Below are positions 6,929 through 15,915 of a stretch of DNA of 48,052 nt, one piece after another. The stretch comes from Ruminococcus sp. GTDB taxonomy: Bacteria; Bacillota; Clostridia; Oscillospirales; Acutalibacteraceae. Location: NCBI GenBank assembly GCA_022768065.1, contig JALELS010000029.1, positions 1-48,052 of the forward strand, read 5' to 3'. Each line of letters begins with the position of its first letter. The stretch's first letter is position 1. A model generated the notes under the pieces. That model worked only from the letters and a program-made list of their open reading frames with translations. It was not told where the DNA came from and made no database searches. The position numbers and the translations under genes were made by a program.

Positions 6929-8196
6929 ATGCAGAACTTTGGGATAAAATGCATTATCTTTTCAGAGACTTTAACGACCGTATGGTTCACGTTGAGCTTC
7001 ATTACGATTTTGAAATTGACATTGACGCCCTTAAAACCGTTTTGATTTGTTTTTTTGAAAAGGCGCCTGTACTTCATTCGAGCTTTGTAGATAATCATAT
7101 AAGACCGTATTGGCTTGTAAAGGATTACAATATCGACGACGTTCTTACTGTGGAGTATCCGGATGACCTCTCGGCGGCAATAGATAATTTCTTAACGCAA
7201 TATATACCGCCCGAAAGCGATATACAGATGAAAGCAGCCGTGTTTTTTAAAGACGGCAAGTCCACGTTGTGCATAGTTGAAAACCATATGTGTATGGATG
7301 GCGGAGACTTAAAATATTTTATGAATGCTCTTTGTAAAAATTACAACGACTATGTGGAAAAAGGTATAAGCCCAATAGACCTCAAAACAGGATCGCGCGC
7401 TTACACAGAGGTATACAGAGATTTTACTCCCCGTGAACAGAGAATGGCTAAAAACCTGTATAAAAACGTTTCGGACAGAGATACGCACAAATTTCCTCTC
7501 ACACCGAACAGTATCCAGGATAAATCCTTTATTGCCCGCAGAAAAATAAATAACGAAACTTTTATAAAACTTAAAAATGTGGGCAAAAAGCACGGCGCAA
7601 CAATCAATGATTCTCTTTTGGCAGCATATTTTTTCAGTTTGTATGAGCTGGCAGGGTACAGCGTAAGTGAGGAAGTTACAATTTCCTGTGCTGTGGATTT
7701 AAGGCGCCATTTAAAAGAAACTGATGATCTCGGAATTACAAACCAAACCGCATTTATGCAGTGCACGGTGCCGGAGAGAGGAACCGATATTTTCGATACG
7801 CTTGAATATGTTAAAAGAAGTGCCGAAAAAAATAAAGCCGATAAATTTATGGGACTTTACGGACTGCCGCTGCTAAGCCTCGGATACAATATTTTGCCGC
7901 ATTCCGCATCCGAAGAGATTATAAAAATAGGGTATTCCAATCCATTATTGGCCATGAGTAATATAGTGCTGTTAGACAGCAACAAGCTTGCGCTTAACGG
8001 CCATAAGCCGTTCGACGGATTTATGACCGGCGCAGTAAAATACAAGCCGTATGTTTTGCTTTCGGCTACGTCTCTCAACGGTGAACTCACATTATCAATG
8101 TGCGTCAGAGGAAATGAAAAAGACAAGATCATTGTTGAAAAGTTCTTTGACCTTATGGAAAAGAATATCAATGCGATTGCAGAAGAAAAAGCATAA
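6913..8196 (+). CDS. HxxxDG acyltransferase of the CoA-dependent acyltransferase / condensation-domain superfamily
   Basis: A 427-residue soluble protein with the catalytic signature of the chloramphenicol-acetyltransferase/condensation fold, H125-M-C-M-D129-G130. The surroundings fit as well: an N-terminal half beginning with an LNAELWDKMHYLF-type opening, and a later GATINDSLLAAYFFSLYEL segment as in PapA5- or alcohol-acetyltransferase-like proteins. Such enzymes transfer acyl groups from CoA or a carrier protein to hydroxyl or amine acceptors. It starts inside the preceding membrane-protein gene, with an AGGGGAGG-type site upstream, and ends before a terminator. No carrier protein or adenylation domain is nearby, so non-ribosomal peptide synthesis is unlikely. 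Modification of a lipid, alcohol or envelope molecule handled by the membrane partner is a guess. Confidence 0.75.
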   Translation: MERKLNAELWDKMHYLFRDFNDRMVHVELHYDFEIDIDALKTVLICFFEKAPVLHSSFVDNHIRPYWLVKDYNIDDVLTVEYPDDLSAAIDNFLTQYIPPESDIQMKAAVFFKDGKSTLCIVENHMCMDGGDLKYFMNALCKNYNDYVEKGISPIDLKTGSRAYTEVYRDFTPREQRMAKNLYKNVSDRDTHKFPLTPNSIQDKSFIARRKINNETFIKLKNVGKKHGATINDSLLAAYFFSLYELAGYSVSEEVTISCAVDLRRHLKETDDLGITNQTAFMQCTVPERGTDIFDTLEYVKRSAEKNKADKFMGLYGLPLLSLGYNILPHSASEEIIKIGYSNPLLAMSNIVLLDSNKLALNGHKPFDGFMTGAVKYKPYVLLSATSLNGELTLSMCVRGNEKDKIIVEKFFDLMEKNINAIAEEKA

Positions 8197-8218
8197 ACAA
8201 TATTTGCAAATAATTAAA

Positions 8219-8256
8219 ATAGGCGGTTGTTTAGTTTACAATCGCTTATTTTTTTA
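8219..8256 (+). terminator. Terminator after the acyltransferase
   Basis: ATAGGCGGTTGT (8219-8230) pairs with ACAATCGCTTAT (8238-8249), allowing two G-T pairs, followed by a T run at 8250-8256. Confidence 0.8.
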
Positions 8257-8266
8257 TAATCAACAA

Positions 8267-8295
8267 TTGCGCAATATACTTTTTTGTGTTACAAT
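8267..8295 (+). promoter_or_regulatory. Promoter of the TSUP-sulfatase-symporter operon
   Basis: TTGCGC (8267-8272), a 17-base spacer and TACAAT (8290-8295) precede the TSUP start codon by 18 bases. The leader is short and shows no obvious structure. Confidence 0.55.
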
Positions 8296-8313
8296 ACAAA
8301 AGAGGTTTTGAAA

Positions 8314-9093
8314 ATGGTTTTAATTTTATATGGTTTTGTTGTTTTTTTGGCGACTCTTCTCGGGTCTTTCGTCGGACTCGGCGGCGGAGTTATAATTAAA
8401 CCCGTGCTTGATGTTATAAATGTACATTCGCTTACCGAAATTTCGTTTTTCTCTTCATGTGCGGTTTTTGCAATGTCAATAACTTCCACGACCAGACATA
8501 TTGTAAAGAAAACTCCTATTAAACCGTCTATTGTACTGTTAGTCGCTTTAGGTTCGGTAGGCGGCGGTCTGCTCGGAAATTACCTGTTTAATTATGCGCT
8601 CGGCATATCATCTACACCCGATACGGTCAGGGGCATACAATCAACCGTACTGACTGTTTTTTTGGTCGGCGTTATAATTTTTGTATCGGGCAACTTCAAG
8701 ACATTCCACGTAAAAAATCCTATTGCAATTTTGCTGTCGGGGCTATTGCTCGGCACTGCGGCGGCATTTTTGGGTATCGGCGGCGGTCCTATAAATGTGG
8801 CATTTTTAACGCTTATGTTTTCTTTCACAATGAGAGATGCGGCGGTCTATTCCGTTGCGGTAATTTTTTTCTCGCAGTGTGCCAACATTATATCAACTTA
8901 CATAAAAACGGGATTTGCAGGATTTGATATGAAAGTTCTTCTTGTAATTATTCCGATGGCTGTTATAGGCGGATTTATAGGTTCCATACTAAACAGAAGA
9001 TGCAACGAAAAAGCAATCAAAATTACATTTACAATAGCAGTATCGTCAGTTGCGGCATTGTCTTTGTATAATGCCGTTACGTCATTTATATAA
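8314..9093 (+). CDS. TauE/SafE (TSUP) family anion permease
   Basis: A 259-residue membrane protein with about eight helices in two homologous halves. The glycine-rich repeats GSFVGLGGGVIIKPVL (near residue 15) and AAFLGIGGGPINVAFL (near residue 152) are the paired TSUP signatures. Family members move sulfite, sulfonates or other organic and sulfur anions, usually outward. AGAGG lies upstream with spacing near nine. The gene is first in an operon with a sulfatase 13 bases downstream, suggesting handling of a sulfur anion or sugar acid generated there. A sulfatase releases sulfate rather than sulfite, so the precise substrate is uncertain. Confidence 0.87.
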   Translation: MVLILYGFVVFLATLLGSFVGLGGGVIIKPVLDVINVHSLTEISFFSSCAVFAMSITSTTRHIVKKTPIKPSIVLLVALGSVGGGLLGNYLFNYALGISSTPDTVRGIQSTVLTVFLVGVIIFVSGNFKTFHVKNPIAILLSGLLLGTAAAFLGIGGGPINVAFLTLMFSFTMRDAAVYSVAVIFFSQCANIISTYIKTGFAGFDMKVLLVIIPMAVIGGFIGSILNRRCNEKAIKITFTIAVSSVAALSLYNAVTSFI

Positions 9094-9106
9094 CGGAGGA
9101 TAGTTG

Positions 9107-10429
9107 ATGAAGCCAAATATTATTTTTTATTTCAGTGATCAGCAAAGATGGGATACGGTTAACGAAAAGGTAACGCCGAATCTTATGAAGCTTGCCGAAA
9201 ACGGTGTGAATTTTACAAATTCCTATACTTGCCAGCCTGTTTGCGGTCCTGCGCGAGCTTGCCTTCAGACGGGCCTTTACGCTACGCAAAATCGTTGTTA
9301 TTGGAACGGAATACCGTTGCCGAAAGACATAAAACCGCTTGCAGAATATTTTAATGACGCAGGTTATGAAACAGCTTATGTCGGCAAGTGGCATCTCGCA
9401 TCCGACAGGCTTCCGAATGTCGGATTTCATTGCGAAACAAGTGCCGTGCCGGAGAATTTGCGCGGCGGATACAAGGATTGGTGGCGAGCTGCCGATGTAC
9501 TTGAGTTTACTTCGCACGGTTACGACGGCTATGTTTTTGACGATGAAAACAGAAAGGTGGATTTTAAAGGTTACCGTGCCGACTGCATAAATGATTTTGC
9601 ACTTCAATATCTTGACCAAAAGACATCCGACAAACCGTTTTTTATGTTTGTTTCACATATTGAACCGCATCATCAAAATGACCACCATTGCTATGAAGGA
9701 CCGAAAGATACCGTAGACCGCTTTAAAAACTATCCCATACCGCCCGATTTGTCATTTTTGCCTGGTGACTATAATGAGATGTACCCCGATTACATAGCGG
9801 CTATAAACAGGCTTGACGATAATGTAGGCAGACTTGTTAAAAAGCTGAAAGAAAAAGGACTTTACGATAATACCGTAATAATTTATACAAGCGATCACGG
9901 TTCGCATTTCAAGACACGCAATCTTGAATATAAGAGGAGCTGTCACGACAGTGCAACACACACACCGCTTATAATCAGCGGCGGAATGTTTAAAGGCGGT
10001 ATTACCGATGATCGTCTCGTAAGCCTTATCGATCTTCCGCCGACGCTGCTTGATATTGCGGGAATCCCGATACCGAAAAGCTATTCGGGTGTATCGCTGC
10101 TCAAGGAAATGCGTGAAAATGAGGAACGCGACTGCGTATTTATTCAAATAAGTGAAAGCCAGTGCGGTAGAGCCATACGCACAAAAAGATATAAGTATTC
10201 GGTCAGAACGCTTGCGCCTACAGGGTACGTTGCATACAATTCAAATGTCTATTTTGAAGATTATTTGTATGATCTCTCGGTTGACCCTATAGAGAAAAAT
10301 AATCTTATTAAATCTCCTCAATATTCAGCTGTGAGAGCCGAACTCAGGGAGATGCTTATAAATGAGATGGTAAAAGCAGGGGAGAAAAGGCCCAAAATAC
10401 TGCCGGCTTTGTTTGTCAGAAAAAAATAA
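9107..10429 (+). CDS. Cysteine-type sulfatase (alkaline phosphatase superfamily)
   Basis: A 440-residue type I sulfatase. The N-terminus NIIFYFSDQQRWD carries the metal-binding aspartate, and C46-G-P-A-R50 is the CxPxR signature whose cysteine becomes formylglycine. GKWHLA (near 95), a histidine-rich HIEPHHQNDHH stretch and IIYTSDHGSHF (second metal site) complete the active site. No signal peptide is visible, so it would act in the cytoplasm on imported sulfate esters. GGAGG at 9096-9100 fits the ATG at 9107. The GPH symporter that follows is a likely importer for the sulfated sugar or glycoside. An anaerobic sulfatase-maturing radical SAM enzyme is needed but is not encoded in the window. 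Confidence 0.92.
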   Translation: MKPNIIFYFSDQQRWDTVNEKVTPNLMKLAENGVNFTNSYTCQPVCGPARACLQTGLYATQNRCYWNGIPLPKDIKPLAEYFNDAGYETAYVGKWHLASDRLPNVGFHCETSAVPENLRGGYKDWWRAADVLEFTSHGYDGYVFDDENRKVDFKGYRADCINDFALQYLDQKTSDKPFFMFVSHIEPHHQNDHHCYEGPKDTVDRFKNYPIPPDLSFLPGDYNEMYPDYIAAINRLDDNVGRLVKKLKEKGLYDNTVIIYTSDHGSHFKTRNLEYKRSCHDSATHTPLIISGGMFKGGITDDRLVSLIDLPPTLLDIAGIPIPKSYSGVSLLKEMRENEERDCVFIQISESQCGRAIRTKRYKYSVRTLAPTGYVAYNSNVYFEDYLYDLSVDPIEKNNLIKSPQYSAVRAELREMLINEMVKAGEKRPKILPALFVRKK

Positions 10430-10443
10430 TAGGGAGTTAGGGA

Positions 10444-11940
10444 ATGGAAAAGAAATATTTAACTTTAAAAGAGAAATTGTGTTTTCCGCTGTCTGCATTC
10501 GGCAGAAGCGGAATATACACCATAATGACAATGTTTTATCTTGTCTTTTTGGTTGATGTTGCGAAGCTGAATGCTGTTACCGCAAGCGGAATTATACTCG
10601 GCGGTCGCATTTTTGATGCTCTCAATGACCCGATCATGGGTATGATAGTTGATAAAACACGAAGCAAGTGGGGCAAAATGCGTCCGTATTTGCTTTTCTC
10701 TCCGATACCGGTTTGTGTGTCAACAATTCTCTTGTTTATTGCGCCGTTTCACAGCAGCACGGCGGCAACAGTATATGCCGCTTGTACATATGTGCTTTGG
10801 GGCGTTTGCTTTACGATACAAGATGTTTCTTTTTGGGGACTTACTTCGGTCATAACCCCGAATGAAAAAGAGCGCACACAGTTTATTTCAAACGGTCGTT
10901 TGGGTTCTACCTTCGGCGGAATACTTCCTGCGCTTCTTATCCCGATTTTGCGTCAGTCTTCGCTCGGGTTGCGCGGAGGTTACCTTTTCGGCGCCGTTCT
11001 CTTCGGTGTTGTAGGTGCACTTCTTTCGAGTCTTGCATTCTTTACAACTAAAGAGCGTATAGAGCCGTCAACAACGACGCCTACTTTTAAAGAGACTGTT
11101 CACGTTGTCGGTCAAAACAAACTGCTTTTAATTGTAATAGCGGCGGCAATACTCGGTTCAACTATGGTAATCGCCAATATTTCTGCCGACTATATAGCAA
11201 ATTATCTCATAATTCAGGGCTATACGGATTTTGATGTTCTTGCCGCGACAAACGATGTTGTAGCCGCTTATAAGGCAGGCGGTTTCTGGATTCCTCGCGG
11301 AACTATCCTTACAACATTAACTGTTGCCATAGGCGCCGGTATGGTACCCGCTATGATCGTATTCCCGATTCTGCGTAAGAAATTCGACCTGAAGCAGATT
11401 TATATCGGCTCATCGATATTCGGCGTTGTTGCACACTGCATTTGCTATTTGCTGTTTATGAATGACCCGGGTCATATAAATATTTATATTCTTTGGGTAT
11501 GCTTGTTCTTTATGGGATTCCCTCTCGGAATTTATAATGTAATCACCTATGCTTTCATTGCCGACTCGGTTGATTATATGCAGTGGAAAACGGGCAAACG
11601 TTCTGAGGGTGTATGCTTCTCTTTCCAGACATTCCTTTCAAAAGTTACTGCCGGTATAGCGGGAGTTGTTACGGGTTGGGTACTTGAAATAGGTAAATAT
11701 CAAAAGCCCGTTGACGGCAATCTTGATATCAACGGCAAGCAGATTTTGGCACAGCAAACGCCTTACACTCAAAAGTGGCTTTTGATAATGGTTACGCTTC
11801 TTCCGGCACTCGGCTTCCTTTTAACAATGATACCGATGTTTTTCAACGATTATACCGGAAAGAAGAAGGAAAAAATACAAAAAGAACTTGAAGAAATGCG
11901 TAAAAACGAGCACGAACACAGCGTTTCTGCCAAGGACTGA
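10444..11940 (+). CDS. Glycoside-pentoside-hexuronide (GPH, MelB-like) cation symporter
   Basis: A 498-residue, twelve-helix transporter. FGRSGIYTIMTMFYLVFLVDV, GGRIFDALNDPIMGMIVDKTRSKWGKMRPY and, in the second half, YAFIADSVDYMQWKTGKRSEGVCFSFQTF are hallmark GPH motifs, including the helix-2 aspartates that bind the coupling cation. A charged C-terminal tail (GKKKEKIQKELEEMRKNE) is probably cytoplasmic. It follows the sulfatase by 14 bases and ends the operon. Together they suggest uptake of a sulfated sugar or glycoside followed by cytoplasmic desulfation. No glycoside hydrolase is in the operon, so the sugar must be processed elsewhere. Confidence 0.92.
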   Translation: MEKKYLTLKEKLCFPLSAFGRSGIYTIMTMFYLVFLVDVAKLNAVTASGIILGGRIFDALNDPIMGMIVDKTRSKWGKMRPYLLFSPIPVCVSTILLFIAPFHSSTAATVYAACTYVLWGVCFTIQDVSFWGLTSVITPNEKERTQFISNGRLGSTFGGILPALLIPILRQSSLGLRGGYLFGAVLFGVVGALLSSLAFFTTKERIEPSTTTPTFKETVHVVGQNKLLLIVIAAAILGSTMVIANISADYIANYLIIQGYTDFDVLAATNDVVAAYKAGGFWIPRGTILTTLTVAIGAGMVPAMIVFPILRKKFDLKQIYIGSSIFGVVAHCICYLLFMNDPGHINIYILWVCLFFMGFPLGIYNVITYAFIADSVDYMQWKTGKRSEGVCFSFQTFLSKVTAGIAGVVTGWVLEIGKYQKPVDGNLDINGKQILAQQTPYTQKWLLIMVTLLPALGFLLTMIPMFFNDYTGKKKEKIQKELEEMRKNEHEHSVSAKD

Positions 11941-11963
11941 GTCTTTATTTATTTAAAATACAC

Positions 11964-12003
11964 AAAAAGACAGGCTGTAAAATCAACAGCTTGTCTTTTT
12001 TTA
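11964..12003 (+). terminator. Terminator after the GPH symporter
   Basis: AAAAAGACAGGCTGT pairs with ACAGCTTGTCTTTTT across a short loop, followed by continued Ts. Confidence 0.85.
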
Positions 12004-12104
12004 TAATTATTGCAAGAATTAAAAACAAATATTGCAAAATTGAGTAAAATATTATAAAATCTATAAGGTTGTAAAAGTATTTTTAAATCTTGGAGGCAAG
12101 AATA

Positions 12105-13370
12105 ATGCAATACAGCAAAATGAAAAAGGAAGAGCTTGAGGATTTAAAAAACGAGCTTAAGAAACAATATGATGACGTTAAGTCACAAAATCTTAAACTC
12201 AATATGGCGAGAGGTAAGCCGTCGCCCGAGCAGTTGGAGCTTTCTATGGGTATGCTTAATTCATCGCTTTCGTCTTCCGATTGGATATCCGAAGACGGTA
12301 CAGACGTTCGCAATTACGGCGGTCTTGACGGTATTCCGGAATGCAAAAAGCTTTTTGCGGATGAGCTCGGAGTCGCTTCCGAAAACATTATTGTCGGCGG
12401 CGCATCAAGCTTAAATCTTATGTATGACTATATTTCACAGTGTTACACCCACGGTGCGGGAGCAGAGCCTTGGTGCCGTCAGGGAGACATTAAATTTATA
12501 TGCAATGTTCCCGGATATGACAGACATTTCGGTATATGCGAGCATTTCGGCATAAAAATGATAAATGTCAGAATGACGGAAACAGGGCCTGATGTTGCAA
12601 AAATTACCGAGCTTGTTAAGGATCCTTCGGTAAAAGGTATGTTTTGCGTACCGAAGTATTCCAATCCCGACGGTATAACGTATTCGGATGAAACGGTTCG
12701 CGCCTTGGCTTCTTTGAAGCCCGCTGCTCCCGATTTCCGTGTAGTATGGGACAACGCTTATATCGTGCATGATCTTTGCGACGACGCTGATACTTTGCTC
12801 AATATTTTTGACGCCTGCAAGGAATTCGGTACTGAGGATAATTTCATTGAATTTACTTCAACTTCAAAAATAACCTTCCCCGGAGCAGGTATTTCGGCAA
12901 TAGCCGCTTCGCCGAAAAACATTGCGATGATTAAAGACAGATTGAAGTCGCAAACAATAAGCTATGATAAGATGAATCAGTTAAGACACGTTAAATATTT
13001 CAAAAATGCCGATGGTATTAAGGCTCATATGAAGAAACACGCTAAACTTCTTGCACCTAAATTCAATATAGTGCTTGAAACGCTTGAAAAAGAGCTAAAA
13101 GACGATGATCTTGCATCCTGGTCATCTCCTAAAGGCGGTTATTTTATAAGTCTTGACGTTAACCATTGCAGTGCAAAGCGTGTGGGCGAAATTTGCAAGG
13201 AACTCGGAGTTGTTCTTACTACCGTAGGAGCTACATTCCCGTACGGTATTGACCCCGATGATAAGAATATCAGAATTGCACCCTCTTATCCTTCGACAGA
13301 TGAACTCCAAAAAGCTGCGGATGTTCTTTGCCTTGCAGTTAAACTTGCAACTGTTGAAGCTTTGGTGTAA
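12105..13370 (+). CDS. Aspartate aminotransferase, type Ic (MocR-like aminotransferase family)
   Basis: This 421-residue PLP enzyme resembles the subgroup Ic aspartate aminotransferases rather than the classic AspC type. Signatures are LNMARGKPSPEQLELS near residue 35, NYGGLDGIPECKKLFADELG, the substrate/PLP region PKYSNPDGITYS, the WDNAYIVHDL aspartate-tyrosine pair and the Schiff-base lysine in TSTSKITFPGAG. It interconverts aspartate and 2-oxoglutarate with oxaloacetate and glutamate, or acts on a similar pair. GGAGG at about 12092-12096 is well placed for the ATG at 12105, with the in-frame upstream TTG rejected. It stands alone, 55 bases upstream of ispD. Its aspartate product would feed the lysine branch encoded at 25562-28340, though the genes are not linked. 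Confidence 0.87.
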   Translation: MQYSKMKKEELEDLKNELKKQYDDVKSQNLKLNMARGKPSPEQLELSMGMLNSSLSSSDWISEDGTDVRNYGGLDGIPECKKLFADELGVASENIIVGGASSLNLMYDYISQCYTHGAGAEPWCRQGDIKFICNVPGYDRHFGICEHFGIKMINVRMTETGPDVAKITELVKDPSVKGMFCVPKYSNPDGITYSDETVRALASLKPAAPDFRVVWDNAYIVHDLCDDADTLLNIFDACKEFGTEDNFIEFTSTSKITFPGAGISAIAASPKNIAMIKDRLKSQTISYDKMNQLRHVKYFKNADGIKAHMKKHAKLLAPKFNIVLETLEKELKDDDLASWSSPKGGYFISLDVNHCSAKRVGEICKELGVVLTTVGATFPYGIDPDDKNIRIAPSYPSTDELQKAADVLCLAVKLATVEALV

Positions 13371-13425
13371 AATATACTCATAAATTCAATTCGTTTGCCC
13401 TAAGTATTACAAAGGGGTTATGAGT

Positions 13426-14160
13426 ATGCTGAAAACAAGAAAATATAATAATGATGCAGCTTCTTACCCGTGTGTTTCCGCGATTATTGTAGCTGCAGGA
13501 AATTCAACAAGAATGGGCGGCGTCAATAAGCAGTTTTTGCTTATTGACGGCGTCCCTGTGCTTATCAGGACCTTGAAAGCATTTGAAAACTCGGAGCTTA
13601 TCAAAGAAATAGTCATATCGGCACGTGAAGAGGACATTCCTCAAATGTATGCAATGTTAAAAGATTATTCCGTTAAAAAAGTCAGCAATATCGTTAAAGG
13701 CGGTTGTACGCGCCAGGAAAGCGTTTTTAATGCTGTTAGGTGTTGTATGACCGAATCCGATTATATTGCCATACACGACGGTGCAAGGCCTCTTGTGAGC
13801 ACCGAAACGATTGAAGAAACCATTTTTTCGGCATTTAATTTCGGGGCCGCAGCGCCCGGTATTCCGGTCAAAGATACAATAAAAGTCGTTGACAGCGACG
13901 GAGTCGTTGTTTCAACGCCTGCGAGGGATTCGCTCAGAGCAATCCAAACACCGCAGGTATTTAACAAAGAAATGTACTTAGACGCTATGCAGAGTGTTCC
14001 TAACAGCGAACTTTTTACAGATGATTGCGGTTTGATTGAGGCATTCGGCAAGCCCGTTGAGATTGTCGGCGGTGACAACACCAACATTAAAATTACAACT
14101 CCCGAGGATTTAGTCATTGCCGAAGCAATTATCAGCAAAGGAGAAAATGATGAATTTTAG
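13426..14160 (+). CDS. ispD: 2-C-methyl-D-erythritol 4-phosphate cytidylyltransferase
   Basis: Third enzyme of the MEP isoprenoid pathway; it joins CTP and MEP to make CDP-ME. The 244-residue protein has the nucleotide-binding opening [20 protein letters not shown], the [10 protein letters not shown] block and [11 protein letters not shown]-like [11 protein letters not shown], plus the C-terminal [39 protein letters not shown] at 13411-13417 has ideal spacing (eight) to the ATG at 13426. The in-frame ATG at 13420 is too close to it. The end overlaps ispF by 11 bases, so the two enzymes are made together as separate proteins, unlike the fused ispDF of some proteobacteria. Confidence 0.96.
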   Translation: MLKTRKYNNDAASYPCVSAIIVAAGNSTRMGGVNKQFLLIDGVPVLIRTLKAFENSELIKEIVISAREEDIPQMYAMLKDYSVKKVSNIVKGGCTRQESVFNAVRCCMTESDYIAIHDGARPLVSTETIEETIFSAFNFGAAAPGIPVKDTIKVVDSDGVVVSTPARDSLRAIQTPQVFNKEMYLDAMQSVPNSELFTDDCGLIEAFGKPVEIVGGDNTNIKITTPEDLVIAEAIISKGENDEF

Positions 14161-14650
14161 AATTGGTCACGGATATGATGTCCATAAACTTCAAAAGGGC
14201 AGAGAATTGATTTTGGGCGGAGTTCATATTGAGAACGGCGGCATAGGTCTTTTGGGACACTCCGATGCAGATGTTCTTGTTCACGCTGTGTGTGATTCAT
14301 TGCTCGGCGCTGCCGCACTCGGTGATATCGGGAAGCACTTTCCCGATACCGACGAAGCCTATAAAAATGCCGACAGTATGGTTCTTTTATCAAAAGTATG
14401 CGATTTGCTCAAACAAAACGGCTATTCTGTCGGAAACATAGATGCCACAATTTTAGCACAGAGCCCAAAACTCGCACCGTACATTGCGGCAATGCGTGCA
14501 AATATAGCTAAAGTGTGTAAAATTCCGCTATCAGATATAAGCGTGAAGGCAACAACAGAAGAGGGACTCGGCTTTACCGGAGCCAAAGAGGGAATTGCGG
14601 CACACAGCGTATGTATTATAAACAAAGAGAAAGAGATAAAATTTATATAA
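14150..14650 (+). CDS. ispF: 2-C-methyl-D-erythritol 2,4-cyclodiphosphate synthase
   Basis: Fifth enzyme of the MEP pathway; a trimer that cyclises CDP-ME 2-phosphate with release of CMP. The 166 residues begin [11 protein letters not shown], with the metal-binding Asp and His, followed by [36 protein letters not shown] and [21 protein letters not shown]. All signature blocks are intact. Two adjacent ATGs occur (14147 and 14150), and the AAAGGAG spacing favours the second. It lies in the ispD-ispF pair, with a small membrane-protein gene two bases downstream. Confidence 0.96.
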   Translation: MNFRIGHGYDVHKLQKGRELILGGVHIENGGIGLLGHSDADVLVHAVCDSLLGAAALGDIGKHFPDTDEAYKNADSMVLLSKVCDLLKQNGYSVGNIDATILAQSPKLAPYIAAMRANIAKVCKIPLSDISVKATTEEGLGFTGAKEGIAAHSVCIINKEKEIKFI

Positions 14651-14651
14651 T

Positions 14652-14888
14652 ATGCAAACTCAAAAGACATTGATGTTGATTTTAAACTTTGCCATAATAG
14701 GTTGTGTTTTAATCAGCGCTGTTTTATTAAAAAATCTTTATAAAAAAACCAAAAGTGAAAATGCAACGGATACTGGCGACAAAACCGCAAAAAAATATCT
14801 GCGTTTGCTTATGATAATTTTAATAATTCTGATTGTATTCAGCGTCACCGCAATGATGATAGGCATATTCAGTAAAATTCACATTTAA
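14652..14888 (+). CDS. Small two-helix membrane protein of unknown function
   Basis: A 78-residue protein with hydrophobic helices at about residues 7-27 and 51-73, joined by a short polar loop rich in Lys, Asp and Thr. It starts two bases after the ispF stop and ends before a terminator. I see no convincing independent ribosome site, so expression may depend on coupling to ispF. I do not recognise a family. A spurious reading frame is possible, but the clean two-helix layout and the terminator directly behind it favour a real gene. Confidence 0.55.
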   Translation: MQTQKTLMLILNFAIIGCVLISAVLLKNLYKKTKSENATDTGDKTAKKYLRLLMIILIILIVFSVTAMMIGIFSKIHI

Positions 14889-14892
14889 AACT

Positions 14893-14921
14893 AAAACCAC
14901 TCGTTTATGACGGGTGGTTTT
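14893..14921 (+). terminator. Terminator after the isp cluster
   Basis: AAAACCACTCGT pairs with ACGGGTGGTTTT around a TTATG loop. The following T-rich stretch is TGTATTTTG. Confidence 0.75.
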
Positions 14922-14929
14922 GTATTTTG

Positions 14930-14958
14930 TTGACAAATATTTACTCTTTTGTTAATAT
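14930..14958 (+). promoter_or_regulatory. Promoter of the ABC exporter
   Basis: TTGACA (14930-14935), a 17-base spacer and TAATAT (14953-14958), 30 bases before the ATP-binding-protein start codon. Confidence 0.7.
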
Positions 14959-14988
14959 ATTTGTAAAGAAATTATTGGGGAGTATTCT

Positions 14989-15915
14989 ATGGATAAAATT
15001 ATTGAAATATCTCATTTGAGCAAGTCTTATGGCGATATTAAGGCTGTCAATGATTTATCATTCGGCGTTTATCCCGGTGAATTGTTTGCCTTTCTCGGTG
15101 TAAACGGTGCAGGTAAGTCCACAACCATTTCAATTATGTGCGGACAGATAAAAAAGGACAGCGGAAAAATTGTAATCTGCGGCAAAGAGGCTGAAAAAAA
15201 TTTTAACAGTGTTTCATCGGATATCGGTGTGGTTTTTCAAAACTCAGTACTTGATAAAGCGTTGTCGGTAAAAGATAATCTGCGCAGCCGTGCCGCTCTG
15301 TACGGTATAACGGGCAAAGAATTTAAAAATCGCCTTGATGAGTTATCGAACCTTCTCGGGTTTAATGACATTCTTAACAGAACCGTCGGAAAACTGTCGG
15401 GTGGACAAAGACGCCGTATTGATATAGCAAGAGCTTTGCTCCATAACCCTAGAATACTGATTCTTGATGAGCCTACAACAGGTCTTGACCCTCAAACAAG
15501 ACAGCTTTTATGGTCTGTCATAACAAAGCTTCGTAAAACTCAGGGACTTACCGTTTTTCTAACAACGCATTATATGGAAGAGTCTGCGGATTCCGATTAT
15601 GTTGTAATACTCGACGCCGGGCAAATTTCGGCAGAGGGGACTCCGTTAGAACTTAAAAATAAATATACGGGTGATTTTATAACTTTGTACGGCGAATCAG
15701 CCGCTCTTGCCGATAGGCTTAATCTACCGTTAGAAAAATTGAACGGCGCCGTTCGTATTGCTGTTCCGAATTCCGAAAAAGCAACCGAACTGATAATTAA
15801 AAATCCTGATGTATTTAAAGACTATGAGGTAATTAAAGGAAAAATGGATGATGTTTTCTTGGCTGTTACCGGTAAAAATCTCAGCGGAGGTGGCGAAAAT
15901 GATGGGACTCGGTAA
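14989..15915 (+). CDS. ABC-2 exporter ATP-binding protein
   Basis: A 308-residue ATPase of the DrrA/CcmA-like class. Walker A is GVNGAGKST (near residue 38), the ABC signature LSGGQRRRIDIARAL (near 139), Walker B RILILDEPTTGLDPQ and the switch histidine in FLTTHYME. The C-terminal 80 or so residues form the extra domain common in drug- and lipid-exporting ABC-2 systems. It overlaps the permease gene by 17 bases, so the two subunits are made together. The exported substrate is unknown. Drug resistance or envelope-lipid export are typical for the class. Confidence 0.92.
   Translation: MDKIIEISHLSKSYGDIKAVNDLSFGVYPGELFAFLGVNGAGKSTTISIMCGQIKKDSGKIVICGKEAEKNFNSVSSDIGVVFQNSVLDKALSVKDNLRSRAALYGITGKEFKNRLDELSNLLGFNDILNRTVGKLSGGQRRRIDIARALLHNPRILILDEPTTGLDPQTRQLLWSVITKLRKTQGLTVFLTTHYMEESADSDYVVILDAGQISAEGTPLELKNKYTGDFITLYGESAALADRLNLPLEKLNGAVRIAVPNSEKATELIIKNPDVFKDYEVIKGKMDDVFLAVTGKNLSGGGENDGTR

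Noticed and set aside
14652-14888. Treating the small frame after ispF as a shadow
   Set aside because: Rejected as a shadow because no other gene covers it, it has two clean membrane helices and it ends just before a terminator; kept as a low-confidence gene.
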